Shown here: in pieces, positions 11,095 through 23,789 of the stretch
Layout: each line of letters begins with the position of its first letter
Position numbering within the stretch: position 1 is the stretch's first letter
Assembly: GCA_031841125.1 (NCBI GenBank)
Contig: CM063113.1
Location: forward strand, 20,729,312 to 20,793,311
Source: Acanthococcus lagerstroemiae
Lineage: Eukaryota > Arthropoda > Insecta > Hemiptera > Eriococcidae
Length of the DNA: 64,000 nt
Reading direction: 5' to 3'
The notes under the pieces: generated by a model
Told to the model about the DNA's origin: nothing
The model's input: only the letters and a program-made list of their open reading frames with translations
The model's database searches: none
Made by a program: the position numbers and the translations under genes

Positions 11095-12459
11095 TACATC
11101 AGTGCGGGGTACATTTTATTCGACATCCCAATATTCGTAAATTTTCAACAAATGCAAGCAATTTGTTCAACACTTCCCTGGAGCGGTGGCCCTAATGAAA
11201 GAGGTCGAGATAGGTTCCTTGGAGTGGAGGGGATGTTTAAAACTCCTCCCTGCAACTGAGGCCTTTATGAAGGAGTTCGTAATGGGTTTCTTTGGATCCA
11301 GTATAGGTAGAAGCTCAATTTAGAGAATTTTTAGTATTTTATATTCTTTTACTACTGGGTATACTTGAGCGAAAACCGTAATGCCTTCCTCCCCCCCCCC
11401 ACCCACACACACGAACTCAGTGACTGGCATTTATAGTCTGCAGCCGTGTTAGTAATAGAAATTTCCATGGACTTTTTCCATTTATTATGGTATGAAATGT
11501 TACACTACTTGTCTCTGTAGGAGACACGTATTTTTGGAGGTAGTAGGGTGTCAGGGCTTCAGGTGAAAATCCACGGGGGGAATTTCCTCCAAACCCAAAA
11601 AAAGGATAAATCTGTGGGGGAATTTAAACTAGTTTAATTTTTTGACATTTTCATGTATTAACTTTGGCACATTCCAGCCATGGGTATAATACAAACAGGG
11701 GGAAAACGTGACCCGCTCCCCCGACACGCTCACTTGACAGGAAGCCAGTCCATATGATTTAACTCTTTTTAGTCGTAAAATACGATAAGAGAACTTGAAA
11801 ATTTGAAAAAACATTTTGAATTCAAATATTTTTCTACTATGAAACATACAGAAAAAAATGTTCATGAAAATTGTTTAATCAGTTAATAAGCTGTTAATTT
11901 CAAAATCCAAGAAATTAAGTCCTCACACTTTTTCATTTGGGAACGAAATTAAGGCTGGAAAGCGGAGCAGGCGTTTTCGGAACTTTTCTTCCCTCATAGT
12001 TGAAAATGGAGGGAAATGTGAAAGTTCTAAATTGATAGATATTTTACTGCCGAATAAGTTCTGCTAGAGAAATTTAATTTGTTCATACATGCGATACTTC
12101 ACAAAATGTTTACCAAAAACTGCTTAGAGAGGCATTTTGGTCTAAGACATCTTTCAGGCTAAGCGGGAGGGGGGGGGGGGGATTTACTTGATATATTTGC
12201 CAGAACAATACTTTCAACAGTATTCCGCAGAAAATATTTAATATCAGTTTTTTCCCTTGTCACCTAGTTTAGACCGTACATTACATTGAACGACATTATC
12301 GAGTCTCCAATAGGTAATGAAAATTCATTTCACAACGGAATTAGATTTAAAAATCTGTACCTTTCCAAAATCTTGTGATAGGGTTGCTTTCGGTTGAACC
12401 GACATCAGAGGCATTTCAGTGACACACAAAAAATCAAATTAATGTTTTCTACAGCCATA
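11095..12459. other. Unassigned AT-rich stretch
   Basis: No gene, terminal repeat or tandem structure was recognised. Poly-C (11388-11400) and poly-G (12169-12181) tracts occur here and may mark decayed MITEs, since such runs sit inside the intact ones. Confidence 0.3.
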
Positions 12460-12467
12460 TCCTGCGG

Positions 12468-12735
12468 CAATGGCGGATCTAGAAATTTTCCAAGGGGGGG
12501 GGGGGTGTTTTGTAAGTAAAACGTGTTTTTTGTATTTTAATTTTACTTCGTTTTATTTTTAGTAGTCGTCATTTCTCAGTTGATTCTTGATATATTTAGA
12601 AGTCCAGACAGGACTACAGCACTGTAGGTATACACGTTCTTAACATTTTTATACAGTGTGCTCTCGCAATGTTTTTTTTCTTCGGCCCGAAGGGGTGTCC
12701 GAGCCCCCAAAACCCACCCCATAGGTCCGCCACTG
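12468..12735 (+). mobile_element. hAT-like MITE, GGCGGATCTAG family, copy 1
   Basis: The ends are CAATGGCGGATCTAG and GTCCGCCACTG. The target duplication is TCCTGCGG (12460-12467) and TCCTGCAG (12736-12743). The interior includes AATTTTCCAAGG followed by G12, and TTCTTCGGCCCGAAGGGGTG near the right end. Both features are shared with 30188-30460. It is 268 bp and non-coding. Confidence 0.88.
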
Positions 12736-12949
12736 TCCTGCAGCATCATAAAGCCTGTCTTTTTCCCCATGGGTAGCAAATTTAAATCATATTTGTACGA
12801 TAGTTTTAACATCAAATCATCAGTTTCGAAGTAAAATTGCACTCATTCTCATTAAAGGATGCTATATCACAGAGACGCCAATAGAGAATGAGGAGTGGAG
12901 ATGGGGGAGGGAACAGATCAAAAATCTGACGGCTGATATTTTCTTTTTT

Positions 12950-13210
12950 CCCCCTTTTTTCTGTTGGAAACCCAATTTTAATTAAGTGGTAAAATCGGAT
13001 TTTCCGAACACTTACGATTTTTTTTGTTTATTATAGAAACCCCAATCCTAATTAGAATGAGATGAGAGTTAGAAATTGAGTGATGTGATCAAATTTTCTG
13101 AGCAAACCGGGGGCTTTTTTGATGGAAACCCAGTCCCAATTAGGGTTGGGTGAGAGTGAGGAACTGAGTGGTGCAATCGAATTTTCTGAACAATCTGAGG
13201 TAGTTTCATT
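12950..13210. repeat. Short tandem array of ~105-115 bp units
   Basis: About two and a half units, marked by GGAAACCCAATTTTAATTA, GAAACCCCAATCCTAATTAG and GGAAACCCAGTCCCAATTAG, each followed by GAGTGNNGNAATCNAATTTTC-like sequence. It is non-coding. Confidence 0.65.
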
Positions 13211-16200
13211 TTGCAAGGATACACTGTCCTTCTTTGATGTAACAAATTGAGATAGGAACCAAACAGGACTTTGAAATGCTAAAATCCTGTTTCTTGGAGG
13301 ATCAAACAATCCGTTTTATTCCACCTACGAAATTTGGGCTCAATTTAGAGCCAGGTTAGAAATTTAACTTAATATACGAAATAAGCAAATAGAAAAACTG
13401 GTTTAATAGGGTTCCTCAGTTTTTTTAGCCGAGTTGATTTTGCCCATTACAGTTTTTCTTTTGACCTTGAGTCTGAGGAGGAAGGGAAAAAAGTTCAGAT
13501 TTTCTTAAATTTTACTTAACCGAAATTTTCCAATGTGCTCTGATGCTTTGATTCGTTATGTCAAATCAACTTCATTCATTCAAAAATAAAATTTCTGTTT
13601 TGATAGCCAAATCGAAGCTGAATCGAAGACTTCACGGAACATTCGCTGTCAGCGATCCGAAAATCTTCTATTTCCGTACTTCGTATAATCTGTTCTGATA
13701 AATTATTTAGAACTTCCGTGTTGATTGATCTTTTCCCGGTCCTCCGTTGGCTGAAGGAAAAATTTGTTTGACCATTTAAGAAACCAGACTCTAGAATGTC
13801 AAGATCCTTCTTATCATACGTTTATCCGACAATGCGTTAAGAAAATGAATCACCTGCTCATGAAATTGATGGATTGGCGTTTGGACACTCATGTAGATGC
13901 GCTAGTGTCGTGGACGAAGAGATGACAGGGTATTTTTACTACGAAAACACGTACCAGTAAAATATATTGTTTTTTATGGAAAACTGAAGAGAACTAAAGC
14001 GTCAGCCCGTATCATTTCCTTTTATATGAGCCCAACTTCAGTTCTTTTGCAGAACATTTTTGTCACTGATCATATTTTCGTCCAAATATACCAATCAGCG
14101 CGCCACATTTCATTAGGTCGCTAGAGAGCGACTCTTTAGCGTCCAAACGCGAATAAGTAAGCTTTGAAGTCAAATGGTGCAAGTATATCGGAATGATTAG
14201 AGTTTGAAGAAATTTTGAGAAACCAGGAAGTGTAAATGCAAGTGTGATAAAAATATTGCTACTGACACCAGAATCTGAGGTAGAATAATGAGCTGCTGCT
14301 CAAGGTCAAGATAGTCGAGATTACATCCAATTGCACTATACATATGTTGTATATTCAATTTCCATGCAGCTCGCAGAAATTTAAAATTTACGTAGACTAT
14401 ATATTTTTGCTGAAATTTAAACTCAGTTTATTCTATAGTAGTTATGTTACTAGTATCTCTTAGCCTATTACCTGCCTCAAGTGCGACGGTAATTGAAGAT
14501 TTTCAGAGGAAGATAAGCCATTTATTCTGCGGTTTGTAGGAAAATTAGCATCCAACGTATTTGCCAGATCGAGTACTGATTCTTACAATTTCCTTGGTTA
14601 TAAGGGAGAGAGGGGGATGATTCTACTTCCACCAGCTTTGCAAGTGGTGGGGAACACATACCACCGGCTCCGGTACCACTGCCATATCCCAGTGCGTTCG
14701 ATAGGATTTTGCTCGTATCACGTGGAAAATGTCTGAAGTAAAACAAAAAAAATACGAAGTCGAAAAAGTGCGTTAGTTGTCCAATTTTATGGGAAATGTC
14801 CCATATCTTTCAGTTGTTGTACTGAATACGGGAGTGAGAGGATAGGAAAAATTTGGGCCTAAACAGATATAACCACTGCCCTTGAATAACTCTAGGAAGA
14901 GTAAGAATGAATACAAGAATCCATGTTAGCAAAGCCGAGATATATTTAGCTCCCTAATGAAAACGTTTGCAATCAGCGAATAAGCTAACTATCTAATTAA
15001 CTATCTAACTAATTAACTAGGTAATGAAGGCACTCGTTCTCTCAATTTTCTCAACTATATATCCGCGGTTTCTGACTGATAGCGATTTTACCAACTAAGA
15101 ATAATTCTTTGGGGTGACTCCCTCGTCAGGGCTCACTGATCTTCCCGGAATGCCTTACATCAGTCCGCTTCAATCGCCGAGGTGGATCGATTACTCAAAA
15201 ACTCTGAAAGTTTCGGAGATCCTGCGATACCCCCTCTCACGACCGTATGTTTTAGTGTGATAACACCGATTTTCCATCCCCCCATAAACTTTTAATGTCT
15301 TCGAAAAAACAAAATAGAAAAAAAAAAGAAGCCTTAAATGGTTTGAGTTTTACGCCACATAGAAGTTAGCCGTGCGATAATTTCGTCGTCTCGACTCCCC
15401 TTAAACGCAGATCGTATTTTCCGATTAATTTGCGCCCCCTTATAAAATACAACCTAATATTGTCACAGTATCGCGTGAAGGCAGATTCAGTGTTAAACGA
15501 ATTCTCGATGGGTACATTGAAAAACGTAATCCGGCGCCAAGCTACAACCCGTTAATATCAGTGTTCTGCAGGCTTCAAAGCGAGGAGGGACAAAAAAAAA
15601 AGACAATACCTAAGTATAAGAAAAGAAACAGATACGTCCTAGAGCTGGCACCATATTGAAGTGATCTCTATACCTTTTAAAGATATATGTACTAACTACC
15701 TCTCGGTGGGGTGTAAAACAAATAAGATACATTATCCGGGCTTATATCCAACCCTCATACTGAAAAAAGGTAATGTTCCGTAATAAACACTTTCCTCTTT
15801 CTTTTCTTCTCTTTTTTTTTTCTCTGCTTCCAAGGATTTGTAATCGTATAATATATCACGAGGTGTAACTGGAAGGTTAAAATACGAAGGTCTATAGAGC
15901 TGGAATTAAAAATTAAAAAAAGAAAAAAGAAAAAGAAAAACGGAGGCGAAGAAGGAAGGATTAGTAATTCGAATAACGTGTTCGTAATTAAAATACGGTC
16001 GGTGGGTCCTTACGTGTCAATTAATCGTGTTGAAAGGGTTTGGCGAGACGGTACGATATACTTTCAGTTTTTTATTTATTCCAGTGAGACAGCAGACAGG
16101 CTTAAGAAAAATTAAAAACATTTTTTCACACCCCGTGTTGTAATTTGTTACCCCTTTACAGCAATCGGGTACCTAATCCGATGGAAACAAAAAACAAAAC

Positions 16201-16372
16201 AAAAAACAAGACGCGCGACTAAATTAAATGACTTGAAAGCTGGCAGCAAGTACCTGTTTCAAATGATCCAGAAATGGGTCCCTTATAACGTGAGTCGCAC
16301 GAGTTGATCTGTAGATCCATTTTGTTAGCCCCTACGAAATTGGTGTCATAGTTTTGTTCTTATTGTGCACCT
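13211..16372. other. Unassigned AT-rich DNA
   Basis: About 3 kb with no recognisable gene on either strand and no transposon ends. Minor features are a small AACTATCTAATTAACT microsatellite at about 14985-15020, an A/G-rich tract at 15905-15960 and a CAAAACAAAAAACAA tract near 16190. Host intron or intergenic DNA is likely. Confidence 0.35.
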
Positions 16373-16382
16373 CTTTGTACTT

Positions 16383-16495
16383 GGTGTGGTGGGACGTATG
16401 GCGATGCACGCACGCCAAAGTGACCCCTGAGACACCGCACCCTCGGCTTCGGAAACTATCCGTCCGATTATCGCATCAGTGGCCGGAGGGAACCA
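16383..16495 (-). repeat. R110 short interspersed repeat, copy 2, with target duplication
   Basis: Reading the minus strand, it runs from CCCTCCGGCCACTGATGCGA through GATAGTTTCCG, GGGTGCGGTGTCTCAGGGG and CACTTTGGCGTGCGTGCAT to CGCCATACGTCCCACCAC. It is flanked by CTTTGTACTT at 16373-16382 and 16496-16505, a perfect 10-bp direct repeat. The length is 113 bp, with no ORF and no poly-A tail. Confidence 0.82.
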
Positions 16496-16551
16496 CTTTG
16501 TACTTAGTCCAGTCAATAAATGGATGCATCCGGATAACAATTCCACGTAGT

Positions 16552-17009
16552 TGATTTATCGGCAGAAATGCTCAGCTTCCGCCCTGATAAAGGGGAAAAA
16601 GTCTCCTCCCCAACCTAGTATTTTGGGTACCCCAGAGGGGAGAAGCCACCGAAATCTTTTTTTTTTTTTTTTTTTTTTGGTTCAGAACTCGCTTCTTATT
16701 ACGTACAACCAGAAAATTTTCGAAGTAATAGCAAGTAAGCGTCCGGATTTCATTAATCAAATTGGTGTGAATAACAAATTTCGCATCTTTTTCATCTTTG
16801 ATAAAGTAAGATATTTGCCATTATTATCATTTTCGTGCCCTCTCCCCGCTTCCTATGTGTCTTAGTTTTCAAATGAGGGTTAATTAACTTCAAAGTAGAA
16901 CTCGACGACCTCCGAAACTTAAGCAATGATATTTTTTCATTCTTATTATATTCATTTTGAGCCTCTTCTCTTCACGTATGTGCCTCGATTTTTAAATGAG
17001 GGTTAAACT
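16552..17009. other. Unassigned, with a T-run of about 22
   Basis: A homopolymer T-run lies at 16657-16678. The remainder is AT-rich, with two copies of a short motif (TTTTCATTCTTATTA-like and AATGAGGGTTAA) hinting at decayed tandem repeats. No gene was recognised. Confidence 0.3.
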
Positions 17010-18720
17010 AACGTTAAAATCGAATTCAATGTCCCTTGAAAGTATTTTGGGGGAAGTATTCGAGCTGATAAAATTTGCACAAATTGCATCGGGCTATCTT
17101 CCAGGACCCCGAATTAAATTTGATATCAGTTTGCCTCTAAGTTGAGAACTGAGACAACAGAGGGTGGAGGCCAAAGTCAAAAGTGTCGTGAAATACAATA
17201 TAGGTGACACATATAAGCCCGCGATTGATAAAGAGTGTCACTTGAGGCCAGGGCCGTACCGATGGGGGAGAGGGTTCAACCCTCTCCCATTGGCCAAAAA
17301 AACACTAAAAAACAGTGGGTTGATACGGAGAGGAGGGCGGGTTGTGACTAATTATACCCCTAGTACTCAGACCTGAGAAAAACAAATTTATCTTAATCGC
17401 AATCCCCCTTACTTAAATCCTGGGTATGGCCCTGCTTGAGGCAGTGTTTCAGAGACACAAATGGGCTACATTTGGAATCTCTGGCAAAACGGCGTTTGAT
17501 CCCACTCACTTGAAAGCATAAAAGTGCCTCGTCTAGCATGTTGTCTTCATGTCTGGTTTGTGTTCTGATTAGTTGGGGGAAAAAACTCTCTTTTGCTTCA
17601 AATCCCAGTTCTGTCTTTTTTGTGTGCTACGGCTTTGTGACCCACTTTTTGTTAATCGGGAGGTTTTTAAGGTTGCTGAATTCAATTTTCATACTATGTT
17701 GACTCAGCTTTCGTAACTGTGATATCTGGAGAGGGCGGAGGAGCTAGAACTAAAAACAGTAAGAAATACAATGTATCCATAATTTCTAGGTTTCTGTGGT
17801 CACTTAATTTATTTTTGACGTTAGGTCGTCCTCAAGTTGTAAATTGGGACTCTAAAGGCGAGGGCGAAGGTAAATAATGCTATAAAATAGTACGAGTGTC
17901 GAATATAGGGTTTTCAAAGTCACCAAATTCAGTTTATGCGTACAATATTTTGACAATATATGTTTGATGACTGTGGCATCTGAGAGGGAAAGGAGAGGTG
18001 CCAAAATTGAAAACGAAAAATACAACATACGCATCACTTTTAGAGTTTTCGGCATATATTTAATGTCAGTTTTACTTAAACATGGAAACTGTGGAGGCTG
18101 GCTGGGGTGGGACGCACAATCGAAAATGTCATACTATACAGTATGGGTATCAGATGTAGGATATCTATTGAAGGTCGCTGAAATAGTTCGTATGTATAAT
18201 TATTTTTATTTGGTCTTAGGCTTATTTACTACTGAAGTATTTTTGGAGAAGGCCTGATATGAAATATGAAGCTAAAAAATGAATTATGCGCATTATTTGT
18301 TGGTTTTGAGAGTTGCTAAATTCTTTTTCGATAACTGATCCGCTTCAACTTGAAAATCGTCGCATTGACGTTGGAGGTGCGGATCAGTTTTGTTACAGTA
18401 ATGATAAGTATAGTGCATTTTCAGTTGTTTTTTTTTTTAAAATAATAACAGTTTTTTATTTTCAAAATTTATCACCTCCTAAAATTTACTATCCTCGGCT
18501 GAAGTTTATTAGCAAACACAATAAAAATCCTTGCGCACTCAATTTTTCGTTATTTCGTCAATTGATGGAAGATTAAAAAAAAGGGTTTTTGTAAATTTTA
18601 CATCGATATACAGTCTTAAGTAAGTAAATCGTCAATTATTTCGTTATTACAGAGTGTCTACAGATGCTGGAAAATGCTGAAATTTTTAAGAAAATTGAAA
18701 AGTCCTTCATTTTTGTTAGA
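17010..18720. repeat. Degenerate ~120-160 bp tandem repeat block
   Basis: The words GAAATACAATATAGG, TTGATATCAGTTT, GTCACTTAATTTATTTTTGA and TTTTCAAAGTCACCAAATTC recur in the same order at loose 120-160 bp spacing. The MITE at 17249-17434 interrupts the block. Related blocks lie at about 19240-19640, 21350-21560, 33450-34080, 35090-35400, 44060-44230, 47500-47880 and 53280-53560. Non-coding. The period is approximate because the units are strongly diverged. Confidence 0.55.
17249..17434 (+). mobile_element. hAT-like MITE, CAGGGCCGTACC family, copy 1
   Basis: The ends are CAGGGCCGTACC and GGGTATGGCCCTG. They are flanked by a perfect 8-bp duplication, CTTGAGGC, at 17241-17248 and 17435-17442. 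It is 186 bp and shares AACAGTGGGTTGATACGGAG and TTATCTTAATCGCAA with the copy at 48884-49051. Confidence 0.9.
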
Positions 18721-18760
18721 AATACTCCAAAATAAATTTTTCGCGATTCCTATGATTTGT
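18650..18760. repeat. Solo end of the CAGGGTGTCTAC element family
   Basis: CAGAGTGTCTACAGATGCTG at about 18650 matches the termini of the 5-bp-duplication elements at 56177-57264 and 59397-59733, followed by GGAAAATGC-type sequence. No opposite end was found nearby. A similar one-ended piece (CAGGATGTCTACCGGGTCTG) lies near 24271. Confidence 0.45.
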
Positions 18761-19239
18761 CATTAAAAAGTGTAGCGCAGGATCTACATATATTCACAAG
18801 AAGAGGGAGAAGTAGAGAAGCAAAAAGGAGGGAGGGGTAAAGGGGATAAAATAATTAGAAACCAAAAAAAGATTAGCACACTCAGGGAAAAGATGGAAAA
18901 TATGCCGCCTACAGTCGTGCAAAGGATCCTAAAAAAAGTACATATTTCATTTTTATTTTTCAATTTCTATTTTCAAGTAAGGATGTATCTCTCTCTTCAA
19001 GATCATCGTCAGCGTCCTTACTGATATATATACATCAGTAGCATTCGGACATATAACTGACTGAGATAGAGACTAGCTGGGAGAGAAATTTTTCAAGCCA
19101 GTAATATTGTACCTGTTTTTTTTTTTAAAATGTTAGTTTCTGCACCCTCCTTCTATGTTTTAATTATAAATATTGAATGAGAATGATTGCAAGGCATTTT
19201 TAGCGACACTGAATGACTTACATTTGATAACATATGAAG

Positions 19240-19640
19240 TACGAATTCTCGATCGTAGCTTCACCCTAACCCTCGTAATTGCCAAATTTGAGTAAAACTG
19301 GCATCAGAAATGAATTCAGCGACGCCAAAACCCTGTGAAGTGATAGTATATTATACTTCTCATTATTTTCAATTCTGCTCCCTCCCCCGATACCTCAGTT
19401 ATGAAAATAGAGTAAAAACAATACAAAAATAAATTCAGTGACCTTGAAAACCCTATATTTGATACCTACATTGTATTTTACAATATTTTCGACTTCGGTC
19501 TCGATTCCAAGGGCCTTAATTCTCAACTTAGAGACAAATTGGCGTCAAAATTAGATTCGAGGTTCCCGAAAATCCCACGACTGATATCCCGATAGAATTT
19601 TTGTACCTTGTATCATCTTGAAAACTTTTTTCAAACTACT
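19240..19640. repeat. Degenerate tandem repeat block (same family as 17010-18720)
   Basis: Repeated pieces such as GAATTCAGCGACGCCAAAAC, CAGTGACCTTGAAAACCC and AAATTGGCGTCAAAATTAGA recur at roughly 120-bp intervals. Polarity is opposite to the 17010-18720 block. No coding content. Confidence 0.5.
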
Positions 19641-19906
19641 GTCAGAGTCATTGATGCTCAAAAACACCCCATGTCACCTGTATAGTATCTAAGAAGTGGA
19701 GCGATGGGGGCGAGTATGGACAAAAATTCCGAAGGATGGATAACTGCGAAGGTAAGGAATCAAGTGCATGTAAAATTTGAACTCCTCTTATCCTAAAAAT
19801 CTTATGAAATGAGAAAAAAACTCAAAACAACTTTTTCTATTTTCACAAGGCATGTATTAAACTGTGCTGCTCAAAAAGTTCATTTTGAACGCCAAATCTG
19901 GAACGC

Positions 19907-20169
19907 CAGAGACGAAACTTGACTTTCAGTTTAGGGGGGTGGAGAAGGAAAATTTACCGGCAACTATTCTTTTTAACCAAAATTTCGCCGATGAAATTTT
20001 TAAAAAATGTGAAAATTTGCCGATTTGTTAATCAAAATATTTTTAATTGAAAAAAAAAAAGCAACAAACAAACGTTCTTAGGAAATGAAAAATTCAAATG
20101 AACAGTATTAAAATTTGCTGAATGCCAAATTGTTGGGGTGTTTCATCCATCCCCATAATTTCGGCCCTG
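19907..20169 (+). mobile_element. hAT-like MITE, CAGRGACGAAA family, copy 1
   Basis: The left end CAGAGACGAAACTTGAC and right end ATAATTTCGGCCCTG are inversely related. The interior (GACTTTCAGTTTAGGGGGG, AAATTTGCCGATT, TTTTTAATTGAAAAAAAAA) closely matches 20819-21112. No clear 8-bp duplication was found. Non-coding. Confidence 0.65.
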
Positions 20170-20818
20170 CAAATGCAGATTGGAACCTTATCCCCCAAGC
20201 ACTCACATTTGCGCACATGAGCATACCCTATTCTGAGAGGGTAAGGTGGAAGGATGATAGGAATACTTGAGAGGAACACACAACTTCCTTTATGCATTAA
20301 GGTGGTCGCCATTTACTCTGATTCGTCTCCTACCTAAACTGGTTCCAACAAAATAAAAAAAAAAAAAAAAAAAAGAACCTACAAAGTTTTAGGTCGACCG
20401 GATTGAGGGAATCCGTGCCACAAGCTCCCTTTCGTTCTTATGGGAAAAACACACGGATAGTTTTGACTTTTGTTCCACAATAAATTTCCCTCCATATTCA
20501 CCAGGACCGAAGCCCGTATATCAAACAATAAAACATTTGTTATCGAATTCAGGTTGCCACACAGGAAAATAAGTATTTTGCTTTCAACTTTTAGATTTTA
20601 ATAAAATGTTCAACTTTCTCAAATTTCACGTTCTAGGTCAAACTGAGAATTTAGTAAAAACAAAATACTCATTGAAATTCACGACTTTCAGATTTTCGAA
20701 ATGTCTTCCACATTTCTGCTTTGTTTCAACCTTTTAAGATAACGTTCGATACTCAGCTTGAAACCTTCGGCTTTTGACTGACTAGTCTCTGACAGGAGTC
20801 CAGGGTGTACCCCATTTT

Positions 20819-21112
20819 CAGGAACGAAAATTTGACTTTCAGTTTGAGGACGTTGAGAAGAAAAATTTGCGGAAAAATATTTTTTGAAAACTTAAAATCC
20901 GCCGACAAAATTTAAAAAAAGTTAAAAATTTGCCGATTCTTGAATCGAAATATTTTTTAATTGAAAAAAAAAATAAATAAATAAAATAAACAAATAAACA
21001 AACATTCATAATAAATGAAAAATTCAAATAAACAGTTTTAACATTTGCCGACTGCCAAATTATGGGGGCGGGGGAAGCGTGTTTCAATTCCCACCCCATA
21101 GTTTCACCCCTG
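20819..21112 (+). mobile_element. hAT-like MITE, CAGRGACGAAA family, copy 2
   Basis: It starts CAGGAACGAAAATTTGAC and ends CATAGTTTCACCCCTG. It is colinear with the copy at 19907-20169 about 0.65 kb away in the same orientation, sharing GACTTTCAGTTTGAGGACG, AAAATTTGCCGATTC and GCCGACTGCCAAATT. No matching flanks. Confidence 0.65.
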
Positions 21113-21349
21113 CTGGAACCTTTCTGGGGCAGATACGAAAAAAATACCGAAGACCATTTTTACAAACAATCTCAAAGAATCTGGTACAGAGCAATTTCAC
21201 TTATTTTTATTTTTTTTAATTTTTGGTTTTTTGTTGTTTGTTTTTTTGTATTTTGCAGTACTCAAAATTTTTTAAGAAAAAATTTATTTGAACCGAGTTC
21301 GAACCTTCCTAAAAATAGTAGAATGGTTATCCCCCGCCCCACATAGAGC

Positions 21350-21560
21350 TTAATTTTGAAACTACGACCAAATAAATGCCAAAGTCTAATTCAGTGACCC
21401 CAAAATTTATAAAGTAATACCAATATTGTGTTTAATGAATTTTTTTCATCTCTACCTGCTCCCTCATGCCACAATTTTGAATTTCGAACAAAAACAATAT
21501 CGAATTCGGCGACCTTGAAGATTTCACTCCATGTATCTTCTTGCCTTTTTTCGGGCTAAT
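21350..21560. repeat. Degenerate tandem repeat remnant
   Basis: One to two units of the family described at 17010-18720, recognised by CTAATTCAGTGACCCCAAAA and GAATTCGGCGACCTTGAAGA. Confidence 0.45.
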
Positions 21561-22015
21561 AAAAGACCAGAAATCCATAAATAAAGTTCTTCTAAAACCT
21601 ACAAAATGCAGAGAAAAATAATTTGTTAAAAGTGTAGTTTCCAGTGACGTCGGATCGGGAGAGGGCCAGAAGTACACTGTAACTTTTCTTCCAAAACATG
21701 TGGGGAAAAATCGGTGAACTAGTCAGCAAGTTGATGAAAAGGCGCTTTGAAAAATTCCAGAGATAGGTGATACTAGATTTTTGGAGATTTACAAGATTTT
21801 TTCAGCATTTTTGGCTTGTTGTAAAAAACACGAGATTTTATTTTGCTTGACTTGAAATTTCATTATTGCACCCCTTAAAAAAAAATTCCGATACCACGAG
21901 TGCTATATAAGAAGCTGTGGGAAGGGGGACAAACAAATATCTGTTGATGATGGGTGTGAACATAAGTCAACGGGTTAGGGAATAGTCGACGTTCCCGAAG
22001 CTCTCTGAAAAGGCC

Positions 22016-22175
22016 CAGTGGCGTAGCCAAGGGGTCGGAGTCGGGAGTCTGGTTTTCCCGCTTGCAATCTCGTCAAAAAATAGTATTTTTCTAAATTTAG
22101 CATTCCCTCGAATACCCCTTCCCCCTTTGGTCAAGACAAGACCTCCTCTCGAACACTAGGCTGGTTACGTCAGTG
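22016..22175 (+). mobile_element. hAT-like MITE, CAGTGGCGTAGC family, short diverged copy
   Basis: The left end CAGTGGCGTAGCCAAGG is faced by GGCTGGTTACGTCAGTG at the right. The 160-bp element shares only the termini with the 250-270 bp copies. Flanks AAAAGGCC and TAAAGCCT agree at only five of eight positions. Confidence 0.55.
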
Positions 22176-22292
22176 TAAAGCCTGTGCTAGAGGAAAGTCA
22201 TGTTCCGCTTCCTTTAACGACGTTGGAGAGGAAGATACGAAAAAGTTGTAAATGATCTCTTTTACTTAGAATTCAACGAGAGATAGATTGGG

Positions 22293-22329
<37 letters not shown>

Positions 22330-23789
22330 TATCGTCGATAGTCCTCGAGATTGAGAAAACTGATTTCTATGGTATTTTCGGCCTCTTTAAAGAAAACGTT
22401 CACTTAAATCATTGAAGACTTCTGATATGTTGATTAGGGAGCCTATCTGGAAAAACTTGTAAAAAAAATCTGATAGAAATTCCTTTCAACTCAAATGCTA
22501 ACTCTCCCGAGCTACAGCGGTCTCATCTTGGTGACCGTTTGCTTGTGAAGAAGTCACGTCGAAGAGCTTTTTTTTCCTTCCCCCCCCTCTCTATCCACAA
22601 AATCGTATATGAATACGGCTGGAAAAGAGAAGACTCTCGGTGCTAATTTCAAAAGGGTAACGTTCGAACGATAGCCATTCGTAGGATAATTTTCTCTTAC
22701 AAGAGTTGGGTAATCTCTGGCATAGCAGTATCGGTGAAGCTGCTCACAATGGACGTGCTGAAAAATCGTGTATAGACTAGTGAAATGTATACGCTGGTCA
22801 TTATCGTTTAAATTGTGAGTTCGAACACGAACCTTTTTTTTTTATTATCATTTTTCCGTCTTCGTGTTTTAATGCTCAATTGCATACCCTTGCTTTCTTT
22901 GCCTCTATGTACTTCCACATCTCGTTTAATGCACCAGCTTTCTATGTATATACGATTCATGTTCTATCGTAATGGCTAATAGTCGTTTTTTCAGGCTTCG
23001 TTATTGCTGCGTATTCAAAGGGTTTCTCTCTCTCGCTCGGTCTTTCTGTCTCTTTACATCACAGAACTAACAAGAGTACCGGTGTGGGTACCTGTGTGTA
23101 ACAAAAAAAAAAAAAAAAAAAAAATGAATAAAATGCCGAAAGAATAATGCGATGATGGTATAAAACGAATACAAAAAATTGGTCGAAAAGAGAGCGCTGT
23201 TTGGATTATGTAATGGGAAAATCATTGCCACACGGCCGCCTTTTACGGAAGCTTGTTCCGTTTGTGTGGCATTTTTTTGTCCTCGAGATACGTGTTTGTA
23301 AAGGTACGCAAGTGTGAAGCGGATCTGATAAATAAAGCTCAACGCAGGAAGGTACTCGAAATCGACAACAAATACTCGTTAATGACGCGTAGAATAATTA
23401 ACCCGTAATTAGATGCTTGAACTTATCAAGAGCCACGTGCAACGAGCGATTTGCATTTTCGATAACTCGTGCGTACTCCTCTACGGTAACTGACCTACGC
23501 TGTCGAAAGGGAATCTCCAAGTGACGAAATCAGTGAACTTCGGTGACTGCGTGTCACTTATCTCTGAGAAGTTCATTTATCTTCAAGAAGTTCCCTTTAT
23601 CGGATTATCTCGACTCGATGTTGGTTCGGACTAAATGGATGTAGAAATCAACACCAGCGAAAGAACAATTTACAATTTTTTTGAGGAGGGAGGGGTAGTC
23701 GAGTAAAGTTTCGAAAAATGTACAAAAATGCCGGTTACAGGTGTGCTGAGGCTTTGTGACCCTCTTTTCTCCAATCGGGGATGGAGTTT
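22176..23789. other. Unassigned; contains T35 and A20+ homopolymers
   Basis: A 35-base T homopolymer lies at 22294-22328 and a run of about 22 A at 23102-23123. The latter coincides with the end of a microsatellite-like stretch. No gene was recognised. The part from 22500 to 23560 has mixed composition and looks single-copy. Confidence 0.35.

Noticed and set aside
19907..21112. Composite transposon formed by the two same-family MITEs
   Set aside because: The outer flanks share CTGGAAC only with a one-base offset and the copies are in direct orientation, so two independent insertions or a duplication are as likely.
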